This document shows positions 36,495-45,242 of a stretch of 64,000 nucleotides of DNA, piece by piece. Location of the stretch: positions 2,531,832 through 2,595,831 of the forward strand of contig NZ_MLJI01000001.1 of NCBI RefSeq assembly GCF_002095535.1, written 5' to 3'. Position 1 is the stretch's first letter. Every line of letters begins with the position of its first letter. Source of the DNA: Pantoea cypripedii. GTDB lineage: Bacteria; Pseudomonadota; Gammaproteobacteria; Enterobacterales; Enterobacteriaceae. The notes under the pieces are model-generated. The model worked only from the letters and a program-made list of their open reading frames with translations. It ran no database searches and was not told the origin of the DNA. The position numbers and the translations under genes are program-made.

Positions 36495-36666
36495 ATTCTT
36501 TTCCCCTCTTCCGCCTGCGGGAGAGGGTTAACCTCTCACCTTTGCAATCCCAGTCACAGACAAAATCCTTGCTAACAGGTTGAATAGACAGCTTTGAATC
36601 CGCGCTGGTAATTTTCTCTGCACCGCGCGACGATACCGTCTTCCGCCCTGAAGAGTGAGTGATGCA

Positions 36667-37443
36667 ATGTTCAAATGGCCGTGGCATGCGCAGGTAGAAT
36701 CTTCAGTTGCAGCGCTCCCGTGGCAACAGGCGCTGGCACAGCCTATCTTCTCTCTGCTGGAGGAGGATGAGCACCAGGCCCTGACCACGCTGGCCCAGCG
36801 TTTCCTGCAACAAAAAAAGATTACCCCACTTCAGGGTTTACAACTGGATGAGCTGCGCACCGCCCGGCTGGCGTTGCTGTTTTGCCTGCCGGTGTTAAAA
36901 CTCGGTCTGGAATGGCTCGACGGCTTCCATGAGATCCTTATCTATCCTGAACCCTTCCACGTCGATGACCACTGGCAGGATGAGAGCGGTCTGGTGCACC
37001 AGGCCCCAGCCGTGCACGCCGGTCAGAGCTGGACCCAGGGTCCGGTGGTATTGAACGCGCTGGATATTCAGGACTCGTTCGATCTCTCCGGCTATAACCT
37101 GGTGATCCACGAAGTTGCGCATAAGCTGGATGCGCGCGGCAGCGGTTATACCAGCGGTATCCCGGCGATTGCGCTGCGCGATGTCGCCAGCTGGGAGAAA
37201 GATTTGCTGCACGCGATGGCGCAAATTGAAGCCGAGGTGGAGTTGGTTGGCGAGCAGGCCGCTACTATCGATCCTTACGCCGCCAGCGATGCCGCCGAAT
37301 GCTTTGCCGTGCTGTCCGAGTATTTCTTTAGCGCACCTGATCTGCTGGCAAACCGCTTTCCCGCGATGTACCACCATCTGCAACAGTTTTACCACCAGGA
37401 TCCGCTGGCGCGTTTAAACCCCGCACCACCGGAATCTGCTTAA
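36667..37443 (+). CDS. mtfA: Mlc titration factor MtfA
   Basis: 258-residue zinc peptidase ([10 protein letters not shown] as the HExxH motif, distal Glu in [15 protein letters not shown]). In E. coli MtfA binds the glucose repressor Mlc and relieves repression of ptsG. The start [10 protein letters not shown] aligns with the E. coli N-terminus; the upstream GTG is not preferred. It sits beside tRNA-Asn, as in E. coli. Confidence 0.94.
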   Translation: MFKWPWHAQVESSVAALPWQQALAQPIFSLLEEDEHQALTTLAQRFLQQKKITPLQGLQLDELRTARLALLFCLPVLKLGLEWLDGFHEILIYPEPFHVDDHWQDESGLVHQAPAVHAGQSWTQGPVVLNALDIQDSFDLSGYNLVIHEVAHKLDARGSGYTSGIPAIALRDVASWEKDLLHAMAQIEAEVELVGEQAATIDPYAASDAAECFAVLSEYFFSAPDLLANRFPAMYHHLQQFYHQDPLARLNPAPPESA

Positions 37444-37499
37444 AGCGTGATCGCATTGTATTAATGCTAGCCAGTTGAATACAAATGTGTTTTTAGCTG

Positions 37500-37528
37500 T
37501 TGACACATCTGCCAGTGGCCATTAATAT
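37500..37528 (+). promoter_or_regulatory. Promoter of tRNA-Asn
   Basis: TTGACA, a 17-base spacer and TAATAT, followed by a GC-rich discriminator (GCGCGCC), form a strong sigma-70 promoter with the discriminator expected of stringently controlled stable-RNA genes. Confidence 0.85.
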
Positions 37529-37547
37529 GCGCGCCATCAACACCGAT

Positions 37548-37623
37548 TCCTCTGTAGTTCAGTCGGTAGAACGGCGGACTGTTAATCCGTATGTCACTGG
37601 TTCGAGTCCAGTCAGAGGAGCCA
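37548..37623 (+). tRNA. asnT: tRNA-Asn (anticodon GTT)
   Basis: 76-nt cloverleaf: acceptor TCCTCTG/CAGAGGA, anticodon loop CTGTTAA with GTT, T-loop GGTTCGAGTCC and encoded CCA. Asn tRNA genes are frequent integration sites, and the accessory island starts about 60 bases downstream. Confidence 0.97.
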
Positions 37624-37634
37624 TATTTAGAGAA

Positions 37635-37665
37635 GCCCGCTCAGGGAAACCTGAGCGGGCTTTTT
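37635..37665 (+). terminator. Terminator of tRNA-Asn
   Basis: GCCCGCTCAGG and CCTGAGCGGGC form an 11-bp stem with loop GAAA, followed by TTTTT. Confidence 0.95.
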
Positions 37666-37684
37666 GCTTTTCTTCTATACCAGC

Positions 37685-38716
37685 TTACGGAATCGGGTTC
37701 CTTACCGGAATATCGTTAAATACATCCAGGTCCCGAACCAAATCATCAATTAACTTAGTTAAAGGTTGCAGGCGGGTCGCCGGGTTACGAAAACTAAACT
37801 GACCTAAAAGTAATTGTTGGAGTTGCTCACGGGAAATTTCAATTCCATAAGTCGCCTCTAATTCATCCATCCATTCACGTGTATATATACGCTTCAGCTG
37901 AGCAAGGTAATCAACAACAGCTGTCATATTTTCATAACGGTCGTCCAGTGCAAATGTTTCATTTAGCTCCTCCAAATGACTCTTTTTTCCCTGCACATAA
38001 TGTTGCCGGATCTTTACATTAGTTATTTGGTAGTTTAACAATGCATTATGCTTATCCGGATCCGAAAGATAAAAGTGAAATACTGAATCGAGGCTATCGT
38101 CTCTCGGGTTGAAATGTTGTAACTTCGTTTTACTCTTCTTTCGGTTACAAATACCGCATACAGGCACAAAGTTGTAAATATTCAGGGCGTAATAACTGTA
38201 TGTCGATTTATCCAGGTAATGGTCGAGTTCACCGTAAAACTGTTTTCCCACATCCAGAAACGCTTTATCGCAGTATGGGCACACCACCGAACTTAGCGAC
38301 TTAGCAAAACCTGGTGCAGAGACTGAACTTCTGAAGCGCGTATAGCTTTCCTCCATCCATGTATTAAAAACGAGGCGCTGCGGGGATGTCAGGCCACGTA
38401 ATGCAGCCTCAAAGACCTGGCTTCGCCTGTTTAACCTTTTACCTTGCCATGGTGTGCTAATGAAAGCAGCCTTTACCAAAGCAGCTTCTGATTTGTTGAG
38501 GAAAATGCGCAGTGAATCAACTTTTGTTGCTGGTGATTTGACATGCTTCAGTGCGGCAATATCAATATTAAACTGATCATAATCATTCGTCCTTCCGGCG
38601 AAAAAAACAGTGATCACCGCCGCTCTCAAATGCCTGTTAACGGCAAACGTGATATTAAATTCGGAGAAATAATTGACCCGCACACACCATTCGAGAAAAG
38701 CCGTATCATCCCTCAT
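37685..38716 (-). CDS. HNH endonuclease of Septu-like module 1 (PtuB-like)
   Basis: 343 residues. A Zn-bound HNH core sits in the middle: CPYCDKAF (Cys136, Cys139), GELDHYLDK (Asp155-His156), and NFVPVCGICNRKKSK (Cys177, Cys180). It overlaps the 3' end of the ATPase gene by 11 bases, so the two are translationally coupled. ATPase plus HNH pairs of this order define the Septu antiphage system (PtuA/PtuB), where the nuclease cuts DNA when released by the ATPase. This protein is longer than the PtuB proteins I recall, with extra N- and C-terminal regions. The AT-rich composition points to transfer. Confidence 0.8.
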   Translation of the reverse strand: MRDDTAFLEWCVRVNYFSEFNITFAVNRHLRAAVITVFFAGRTNDYDQFNIDIAALKHVKSPATKVDSLRIFLNKSEAALVKAAFISTPWQGKRLNRRSQVFEAALRGLTSPQRLVFNTWMEESYTRFRSSVSAPGFAKSLSSVVCPYCDKAFLDVGKQFYGELDHYLDKSTYSYYALNIYNFVPVCGICNRKKSKTKLQHFNPRDDSLDSVFHFYLSDPDKHNALLNYQITNVKIRQHYVQGKKSHLEELNETFALDDRYENMTAVVDYLAQLKRIYTREWMDELEATYGIEISREQLQQLLLGQFSFRNPATRLQPLTKLIDDLVRDLDVFNDIPVRNPIP

Positions 38717-40406
38717 TGAGTTTTCCTTTTAACAGTGCACGCTGCTGTTCCGTTAACCTTGACAGAAATTGATCTATCTCCTGATTTGCCATATGTTCTG
38801 GTGTCCTAAGTTTATTCTGCAAGGCATAAACAACGACTGGCTCCCCTGTTTCAGCAATCAGAAAACGTAACATCTCTTCATCAACCTTCTTGTCCTCCAG
38901 CACCTCTCGTATTTTGTTGCTCGCAAATTCACCTACCGAGCGTTCAACGAAGAAACGGTGTTTGAACAAATCGTGAATATTACTGCCAAACGTTTTCCCT
39001 AACATTTCAGAAGAAGGGTCTACCGCTATCACACTCGCAGAGGGTAAATCAGAAACAACGATCGGATTATGACTGGAAATAATTACCTGAAAATTCCGTT
39101 GCGAATAAGTGGCTAATAAATCAAGCATCGATTTAATTAAACATCTTTGCAGGTCAGGATGCAGATCTGAATCGGGTTCATCAAGCAGTAACTGCATATT
39201 ATTTGCCCTGGTCCTCGCATCTTTCGCCTTTCGGTGTAAAGTGGCATAAAGATCAATGATTTTCCACTCTCCAGTACTAAATGGAGGCTCTATGGTAAAA
39301 CGACTTTCACTGACATTTTCTTTTATTTGTGCCATAACAGACAGGATGTTGCGAAATGGCTCATCATTGTATCTGGCAGGAGAGAACTCATAACGAACTG
39401 TCCCATTCCGGGTGATATTACCACGCTGCATATTATATAGTGATTTTACTAGCGTGTAAGGATCAACTGAAAAGAAATAATTGCACAGCGGCGAGAACTC
39501 ATTAAGTAGTTTGAATGCACTCTCTTCCGAGTCAATCTTACTGATGTAATTCAACAAAGAATTATACTTAGGAATTATATGTCTTGCGTCAGGATTTTCT
39601 TTATCCACCTTTTTCCAGAAAAAACTATTTTCCCCATACGATTGCGCTATGGCCCATAGCAACCTTAGTGAAACTAATGTTGCTACGTATTTTTTCTTAT
39701 CATGTAATTTTAAATCGGCAGGCAGCGTTACTTCAATATTACCAAATTTTTGATACCATGAACGCTGTACATTCCACGTAAACAACCGTGATGCCATCCT
39801 CTCTTGCAGATCGAGATGCCCCAAAACCTGATAGCAATAAAATACTTCATCCGGACCTGCGTGACTTTTATTACGCCTCCGATACGAAATCGATAAATCG
39901 TGTCGTGAGTTTTTGCTCCCTGAGAAACTCAACTGGAGATTATTTGAAGCATAATACCAGGTATCTACGATTGGAGTAATTTTTATCTTCTCACAACCTA
40001 ATCGCATGATTTTATCGTCACCCAACTTATGTCTTGTCTGCCATAAGCCAGCAACTTTTCCCTGTGTGACTTTTACCACATACAAATAGTCAAACCGGGT
40101 AAAAATATAAGTAAAGGCATAGGAACTGGCATCAATTCCGTCTTCCACGGCTTGTCCGATTTTTAACGACGAGCCTGTAAGGTTAAGTATGCCCATCAAA
40201 CCTGATTTGCCACTACCATTCTTACCGGTGAGACACACGATCTCTGTATTTGCAGAAAAAAATTGTTTAGGTACGGAATCATCACGCAACTCAATATTGA
40301 TCTCTTGCTTATCTTCATCAAATCTGTAGTGACATTGCAGCGAGAAGTCATACGTTTGTTCGACGATATTGCGCCAGCGTTCAATACTGAGGGAAAGAGC
40401 ACTCAT
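38706..40406 (-). CDS. AAA ATPase of Septu-like module 1 (PtuA-like)
   Basis: 566-residue SMC/ABC-like ATPase. Walker A is GKNGSGKS (residues 61-68). Walker B is QLLLDEPDSDLHPDLQRC (near 405), and the H-loop is VIISSHNPIVVSDLP (near 450). The long insert between the Walker motifs is typical of AAA15/OLD-type defence ATPases. No Toprim domain is seen. The C-terminus contains GSNIHDLFKHRFF and VGEFASNKIREVL, shared with the module 2 ATPase. AAGGAA precedes the ATG. It is the first gene of a two-gene operon with the HNH nuclease. Confidence 0.85.
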   Translation of the reverse strand: MSALSLSIERWRNIVEQTYDFSLQCHYRFDEDKQEINIELRDDSVPKQFFSANTEIVCLTGKNGSGKSGLMGILNLTGSSLKIGQAVEDGIDASSYAFTYIFTRFDYLYVVKVTQGKVAGLWQTRHKLGDDKIMRLGCEKIKITPIVDTWYYASNNLQLSFSGSKNSRHDLSISYRRRNKSHAGPDEVFYCYQVLGHLDLQERMASRLFTWNVQRSWYQKFGNIEVTLPADLKLHDKKKYVATLVSLRLLWAIAQSYGENSFFWKKVDKENPDARHIIPKYNSLLNYISKIDSEESAFKLLNEFSPLCNYFFSVDPYTLVKSLYNMQRGNITRNGTVRYEFSPARYNDEPFRNILSVMAQIKENVSESRFTIEPPFSTGEWKIIDLYATLHRKAKDARTRANNMQLLLDEPDSDLHPDLQRCLIKSMLDLLATYSQRNFQVIISSHNPIVVSDLPSASVIAVDPSSEMLGKTFGSNIHDLFKHRFFVERSVGEFASNKIREVLEDKKVDEEMLRFLIAETGEPVVVYALQNKLRTPEHMANQEIDQFLSRLTEQQRALLKGKLNEG

Positions 40407-40715
40407 CTACGTTTCCTTACGAGTGGTTGAATGTGGAAAGGATATCAATATACAGAGTCTATTTCAGAAACATCCTACTCTCGCAAGAAATATTTGGCCA
40501 AATCATTACCAGAAAATGCCATGTTAATGACAATAGCGTGAGAGTATTTTCTTTTTTCATCTTATTTTTCCCCGCACAAATTGCTGAAACCTGAAGTTAC
40601 CCTTCAAGAAATTTAGAAACACTTAGTTTGTCATGAAACGTCAATAAAACAGCGATCTCAAACGAACCGAGCGGTACAATAAGGGTGCATTTTCACTAAT
40701 CACAATTTACACATC
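40407..40715 (+). other. Divergent promoter region of module 1 and oprB
   Basis: 309 bases without a gene. A probable -10 TACAAT at 40675-40680 serves oprB; no clear -35 or RBS is seen. The region also has to contain the promoter of the leftward ATPase operon. It is AT-rich on the left, becoming normal towards oprB, so the island boundary may lie here. Confidence 0.5.
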
Positions 40716-42005
40716 ATGAATACCATTCGTTTTAAAATCAGGCCATTGCCTGTAGCATTACTTTGTGCACTGGCTATGCCTGCTGCACAGGCAACCGACT
40801 TTTTCCATCAGGACACGATGACCGGCGACTGGGGTGGTGCACGTACCGACCTGGCGCAACATGGCGTCAACTTAACCGGCGATTATGTTTCTGAAACCGC
40901 CGGTGTCCTCAGTGGCGGCCAGTCTTACGGCACCCGCTATGCACAGCAAATTCGCCTCGGTGCCACTTTCGATCTAAATCGTCTGTTTAATGCTGAACAT
41001 GCCGGTACTATCCAGCTCAGCATCAATGATCGTCGTGGACGCAGTACTTCTGCCGATCTGGTGGGCAACCGTCTGCCGATTCAGGAAGTTTACGGCGGCG
41101 AATATACCCGTCTCAGTGAATTCAGCTATACCAACACCCTGTTTGCACCGCAGTTGCAGTACAAACTGGGTTGGCTGGCGATGGGCAATGATTTTGGTGG
41201 TCTGTCGATTCTGACTAACTTTATGAACGCCGGATTCTGCGCACACCCGCTTTCCATGTCAGGCGGCAGCGGCTGGGGCAACTACCCGAATGCGCATCTG
41301 GGGGGTGAGCTGAAGTACACCTTCAATGATAGCTGGGCACTGCAAACCGCCGTGTTTAATGTTAACCCGGAGCAGAACAGCGAATCGTCTCGCGCATTTA
41401 AACCCTTCGCGCCAGGCACCACCGGTTACATCGTGCCAATTGAGTTGATCTACAACTTCAACAGCGCCCTGCCCGGCCAGTACAAATTAGGTTATTACTA
41501 CGACAGCTCCAACGTCGCGCGTATTGACCAACCGGATCGCCGCGCGGATAAACGCTGGGGGGCTTACCTGCTGGCAGACCAAACCATCTGGCAGTCCGCT
41601 TCCTCGCGCAGCCAGAATCTGCATGTATTTGGTCAGGCCACCACCACCGATGAAGCCACTTCCCCGTTCCGTCACTGGTACTCCGCCGGTCTGGTGCTGA
41701 ATGGCCCGTTTGAATCGCGTCCCAATGATGCGATTGCGATTGGTTATGGTCGTGCGGTGTATAACCAGCATAGCCGTGATAATGCCGTCGATAGCCTGCG
41801 CGCCAAAGGTGAGTTAGCAGACGCCGCGATGGTGAGCGGTCTGGATATTGGTGAGCAACTGGTTGAAATGACCTATACCTTGCAGGCAACGCCGTGGCTG
41901 TCCGTGCGCCCGAGCGTGCAGTACATCAAAGAACCGGGTGCCTTCTCGAATAAAGAGATTAAAGATACCTGGGTAGCGGGTGTACAGGTCAAAGTGAAGT
42001 TCTAA
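40716..42005 (+). CDS. OprB-family carbohydrate porin (QuiX-like)
   Basis: 429-residue outer-membrane porin with a signal peptide ending AQA and the OprB start DWGGARTDLAQHGVNLTGDY. The body alternates aromatic and polar residues as expected of a 16-strand barrel and ends KVKF. In the Acinetobacter baylyi qui cluster an OprB-like porin (QuiX) accompanies periplasmic quinate enzymes; here quiB- and quiC-like genes lie beyond module 2. Normal GC indicates that it belongs to the resident locus rather than to the defence modules. Confidence 0.88.
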   Translation: MNTIRFKIRPLPVALLCALAMPAAQATDFFHQDTMTGDWGGARTDLAQHGVNLTGDYVSETAGVLSGGQSYGTRYAQQIRLGATFDLNRLFNAEHAGTIQLSINDRRGRSTSADLVGNRLPIQEVYGGEYTRLSEFSYTNTLFAPQLQYKLGWLAMGNDFGGLSILTNFMNAGFCAHPLSMSGGSGWGNYPNAHLGGELKYTFNDSWALQTAVFNVNPEQNSESSRAFKPFAPGTTGYIVPIELIYNFNSALPGQYKLGYYYDSSNVARIDQPDRRADKRWGAYLLADQTIWQSASSRSQNLHVFGQATTTDEATSPFRHWYSAGLVLNGPFESRPNDAIAIGYGRAVYNQHSRDNAVDSLRAKGELADAAMVSGLDIGEQLVEMTYTLQATPWLSVRPSVQYIKEPGAFSNKEIKDTWVAGVQVKVKF

Positions 42006-42012
42006 AGCAGAG

Positions 42013-42039
42013 CGCCTTCCGCATTGATTGTGGAAGGCG
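42013..42039 (+). terminator. oprB terminator hairpin, copy A of a duplicated element
   Basis: CGCCTTCC and GGAAGGCG form the stem, 7 bases after the oprB stop. The hairpin and the following 20-30 bases resemble the element at 45207-45260 on the far side of module 2, with a compensating C:G to T:A change at the stem base. Confidence 0.65.
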
Positions 42040-42051
42040 TATTGATGATGA

Positions 42052-42081
42052 TTAATAGGCGTTCATCACCACATCCATCTT
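42052..42081 (-). pseudogene. Remnant of a quiB-like gene 3' end
   Basis: On the minus strand the ten codons read KMDVVMNAY-stop. This aligns with the C-terminus of the quiB-like gene at 45243 (TIDVALNGH-stop), with the same downstream hairpin. No longer frame continues upstream. It looks like the last codons of a lost paralogue, cut off where module 2 begins. Short, so tentative. Confidence 0.45.
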
Positions 42082-42151
42082 GCGGGTGCGGCAAACAATC
42101 AACCTGTTCAACGCGAATAAAATTACCAGTCAAACTTTTAACCGTAATGCA

Positions 42152-43294
42152 CTATAAATCGATAATATCATGGGTTAATTTTGTCAGCGGCTTGCTGGTT
42201 AATTCTTCTTCACTTCCAGTTGTATTGAACAAAAGAAGATCCAACTCCTGATCTGACCATGCGCGCAAAAAAATCGTTTCAAGGTGCTGTTTATAGCTAT
42301 CGGTGCGTAATTTTTTCTTATCAAGTAATTCCGCAACTAATGTTGCATGATTATTGTAAATGCTTTTGAGATTAAAATAATCATGCTGCTGCAACTCGCC
42401 ATGACTTTGAACAAGATCAATGGTCACATCTGATTTACCATAGAAATCTTCAATCTTGTTAACCTTATAGGTGAAGATTTTATCTTTATTGCTCTTACCA
42501 TCGTAGGGATAATTAAAAGGGAACATATGGTCATTTTTTATGATCATATTACAATGCGCGCAGGAGGGAACAAAATTTGCCAGCGTAGCGGCATATAAAG
42601 GGAATTTACTCTGCGAATAAATATGATCAAGCTGTGCGATGCTAACATTTTTCCCTGTCCTCTTCCGATTCTTATATTTATCAATCCATTGGCGATTGCA
42701 ATACGGGCAAACGGTCACGTTTATTTTTTCGAGTATCGTAAAGCGCAATTCTTCACTAATGTAGCTATAACGGAAAACCTGACCTATAACCTTATTAATA
42801 GCCGCAAACTCAGCATCTATTTGTGAATAGAAATTGAAGTAAATCGATTCATCGCTGATTGCACCTTCTGGAATGCTCAATTTAATCACAGAAGAAAAAT
42901 CATTTATTAATTTTCTTCTGACAGCATAAAGATATTGATTTTCAGCATCAGGGCCATCATTCTGATCAATGTCGCCTTTATAATATTTCATCTTTTTCAG
43001 GAAATCATAATATTCTTCCCCGTGTAAAAGAAAGGTTTTAATTGCCTGATATTCGTTAAGAAACCTGGCGGCACTGGCGTCTTTAAATGTATAGCGGGAG
43101 AATGGATTGCATAGTATCCAGTCAATCAATTCTTCGGACATTATCAATCGCTGAACAGTAAATAATTTATTGAGGGGTAAAACCAGGTAATTATTTTTAC
43201 CTGGGAATTTCTTCGCAATTTTACTTCCAATTGTTTTAAGATAATGATTGACAAAAGCATTATCTTTCAATAATTCATTGTTAATCTTTATCAT
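42152..43294 (-). CDS. HNH endonuclease of Septu-like module 2 (PtuB-like)
   Basis: 380 residues. HNH core: CPYCNRQW (Cys196, Cys199), QLDHIYSQSKFP (Asp223-His224), and NFVPSCAHCNMIIKND (Cys245, Cys248). It overlaps the upstream ATPase gene by 14 bases. Compared with the module 1 nuclease it shares the core and gene order but little else, so the modules are old paralogues rather than a recent copy. It is strongly AT-rich with many Lys/Ile/Asn codons. Confidence 0.8.
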   Translation of the reverse strand: MIKINNELLKDNAFVNHYLKTIGSKIAKKFPGKNNYLVLPLNKLFTVQRLIMSEELIDWILCNPFSRYTFKDASAARFLNEYQAIKTFLLHGEEYYDFLKKMKYYKGDIDQNDGPDAENQYLYAVRRKLINDFSSVIKLSIPEGAISDESIYFNFYSQIDAEFAAINKVIGQVFRYSYISEELRFTILEKINVTVCPYCNRQWIDKYKNRKRTGKNVSIAQLDHIYSQSKFPLYAATLANFVPSCAHCNMIIKNDHMFPFNYPYDGKSNKDKIFTYKVNKIEDFYGKSDVTIDLVQSHGELQQHDYFNLKSIYNNHATLVAELLDKKKLRTDSYKQHLETIFLRAWSDQELDLLLFNTTGSEEELTSKPLTKLTHDIIDL

Positions 43295-45113
43295 TTTCCA
43301 GCTCCTGTTTAAGCTGTCTGAGGCGATCTTCCAATAGCATGATTTCTTTCTGCTTATCGCCGTTAAACTTACGCTTGCTATCCAACATCTGCAGAAGTTT
43401 TTGTTTCACAAAACGATCATCAACAAGATTAATGACAGCGTAAATATTTTCCAACTCTTCTCCCGAAAGAGGCCGGGGACTGTTCAAAATCTTAATGACA
43501 GGTTCGATTTTTTGACGTGCAAATTCGCCGATAGTGGTACTCAGGAAGAAATTGTCATTAATAATATCATGAATATTACTTGCAAATCCAAAGGATGAAC
43601 GGTTGGTCTGGAGAATCCCCTGCTCATTGCGGGTTATTTTAATGACATTATTTGCAGGTAAGTCACTAATAATATAGGGAGCATGCGTCGTCAAAATTAC
43701 CTGGAACGAATCAGCAGACCGGTAATCCGTCTCACCATTGAACTCTTCCAGTACTTCAAGCAGCATAGACAAAAAACAGCGACTCCATTCGGGATGCAAA
43801 TGAAGATCTATCTCATCCAGCAAAATAATAAATTTATCCCACCCCTCCTTGATATTTTTGTCAATGGCATAATAAATCGCTGAAAGTTTATTAATGATGG
43901 CGCTTTCACCATCACTTTTATAGGGAAAACGTGCCACAACCACCCGTGAAATGGCTTCGTTATCGAGTTCCTGTAAAATAGCACTGATATTTTCATCGCT
44001 GTGCTTTAATGATGAACTAATGATAAACTCTGAATCGTTGATGATAAAACATTTCTCATCAAGGCGTTCCAGACGTTGTATGATTTTCATCCAGTCAATA
44101 TGCACCGAATGTCCGTTAATATTCTCCGCCAATTTGATTACTTTCTGCAATCTTGTTAGCAAATAGTTTTTCAATGTGGGATAGTCAACCTGTGCAGGTT
44201 GGACATGCTCATTAAGTTTGATAAACTTTTCGACATGCGCGTGGTCAACTTTAATATCAATTGATTCAGGCAACACTGCACTGACTGTCGCCAGTGTATA
44301 CTCATTAATTATCATTTCCAGCAAATGGATGACAAATAATTCCTTTCTCTTTTTTATTAATAATCTTTTCTTTTCAAAGGGGAAATTAGAATTAATATCT
44401 TCCGTGCAGAACCCCTCCATATCACTATAGAGTTTTACCAGAGCCCCCCCGGAGAATATGTTATTTGAAAAATGTTCGGATATCCGCAGAGTAACGGATT
44501 GCTCGGTAATGGTGCTGTCCAGACCTTGATAGCGCCGCGTCAGATAATGATACACCCATGCATCATTTTGTGTCAGATACTCTCGTTTAAATGAGAGGAA
44601 GGTGTCTTCCTGATAATTTGGACGACGCACTTTCATGAGCGGAAAATGTAAAAAAACCGTACTTCTGGTCAGCTCATCAAAATAACCCAGCGACGACATA
44701 TCTGAAGAGAAAGATTGCGCGTGTATATCAGTGTGGAAAAAATAATCTTTCTCTATATAGTAAGGTGCGTTTTTCAGCAGGGAACTGTCCTGACCTTCAA
44801 CCACAAATGTATTTTCATCGACATGATAGACAGCAAACCACTTAGCAGCGGGTAATTCAACCCGACGATCGACTTTTTTTAGTCCCAACAGCGCGAGTAA
44901 TGTAGATTTACCACTACCGTTGCGCCCAACGATAGCATTCACATTAACAACTTTGGTACCAAAAAAGTTAATGGGTAATCTTTGCGTGCGCTCAATGATT
45001 TTAATTGTCTTAGCTTCATTATCATGTTTAACCAAAAAGCGATCACTGAAATCAAAAGACATGTTCAACTTCTGATCTCGCACTTTTTCAACATATAAGT
45101 ACAACAACTCCAT
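43281..45113 (-). CDS. AAA ATPase of Septu-like module 2 (PtuA-like)
   Basis: 610-residue ATPase. Walker A is GRNGSGKS (residues 63-70). Walker B is ILLDEIDLHLHPEW (near 430), and the H-loop is VILTTHAPYIISDLP (near 478). The C-terminal part has ASNIHDIINDNFF and IGEFARQKIEPVI, like the module 1 ATPase, then a charged coiled coil. It is the first gene of its operon. Cooperation with the HNH partner in phage sensing and DNA cleavage is inferred from the Septu family. Confidence 0.85.
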   Translation of the reverse strand: MELLYLYVEKVRDQKLNMSFDFSDRFLVKHDNEAKTIKIIERTQRLPINFFGTKVVNVNAIVGRNGSGKSTLLALLGLKKVDRRVELPAAKWFAVYHVDENTFVVEGQDSSLLKNAPYYIEKDYFFHTDIHAQSFSSDMSSLGYFDELTRSTVFLHFPLMKVRRPNYQEDTFLSFKREYLTQNDAWVYHYLTRRYQGLDSTITEQSVTLRISEHFSNNIFSGGALVKLYSDMEGFCTEDINSNFPFEKKRLLIKKRKELFVIHLLEMIINEYTLATVSAVLPESIDIKVDHAHVEKFIKLNEHVQPAQVDYPTLKNYLLTRLQKVIKLAENINGHSVHIDWMKIIQRLERLDEKCFIINDSEFIISSSLKHSDENISAILQELDNEAISRVVVARFPYKSDGESAIINKLSAIYYAIDKNIKEGWDKFIILLDEIDLHLHPEWSRCFLSMLLEVLEEFNGETDYRSADSFQVILTTHAPYIISDLPANNVIKITRNEQGILQTNRSSFGFASNIHDIINDNFFLSTTIGEFARQKIEPVIKILNSPRPLSGEELENIYAVINLVDDRFVKQKLLQMLDSKRKFNGDKQKEIMLLEDRLRQLKQELENDKD

Positions 45114-45206
45114 GTAGCAATCCCTTAATCATTGATCTTACTATCTTATTAGCTTGAACCTCGTCATCATGTCAATATTAAACGGGAAATCAGTTAGATT
45201 AAATAA

Positions 45207-45233
45207 TGCCTTCCACATACCATGCGGAAGGCA
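45207..45233 (-). terminator. quiB-like gene terminator hairpin, copy B
   Basis: TGCCTTCC pairs with GGAAGGCA, 9 bases past the gene end. On the minus strand it is followed by TTATTT. It is homologous to the hairpin at 42013. Confidence 0.65.
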
Positions 45234-45242
45234 TATTGATGA

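Noticed and set aside
37548..40715. Integrative element using tRNA-Asn as attachment site
   Set aside because: No integrase gene and no second copy of the tRNA 3' end were found in the window, so only proximity supports it.
37685..45113. Retron or CRISPR component with the ATPase/HNH genes
   Set aside because: I saw no reverse transcriptase, msr/msd-like RNA, cas gene or repeat-spacer array beside the modules.
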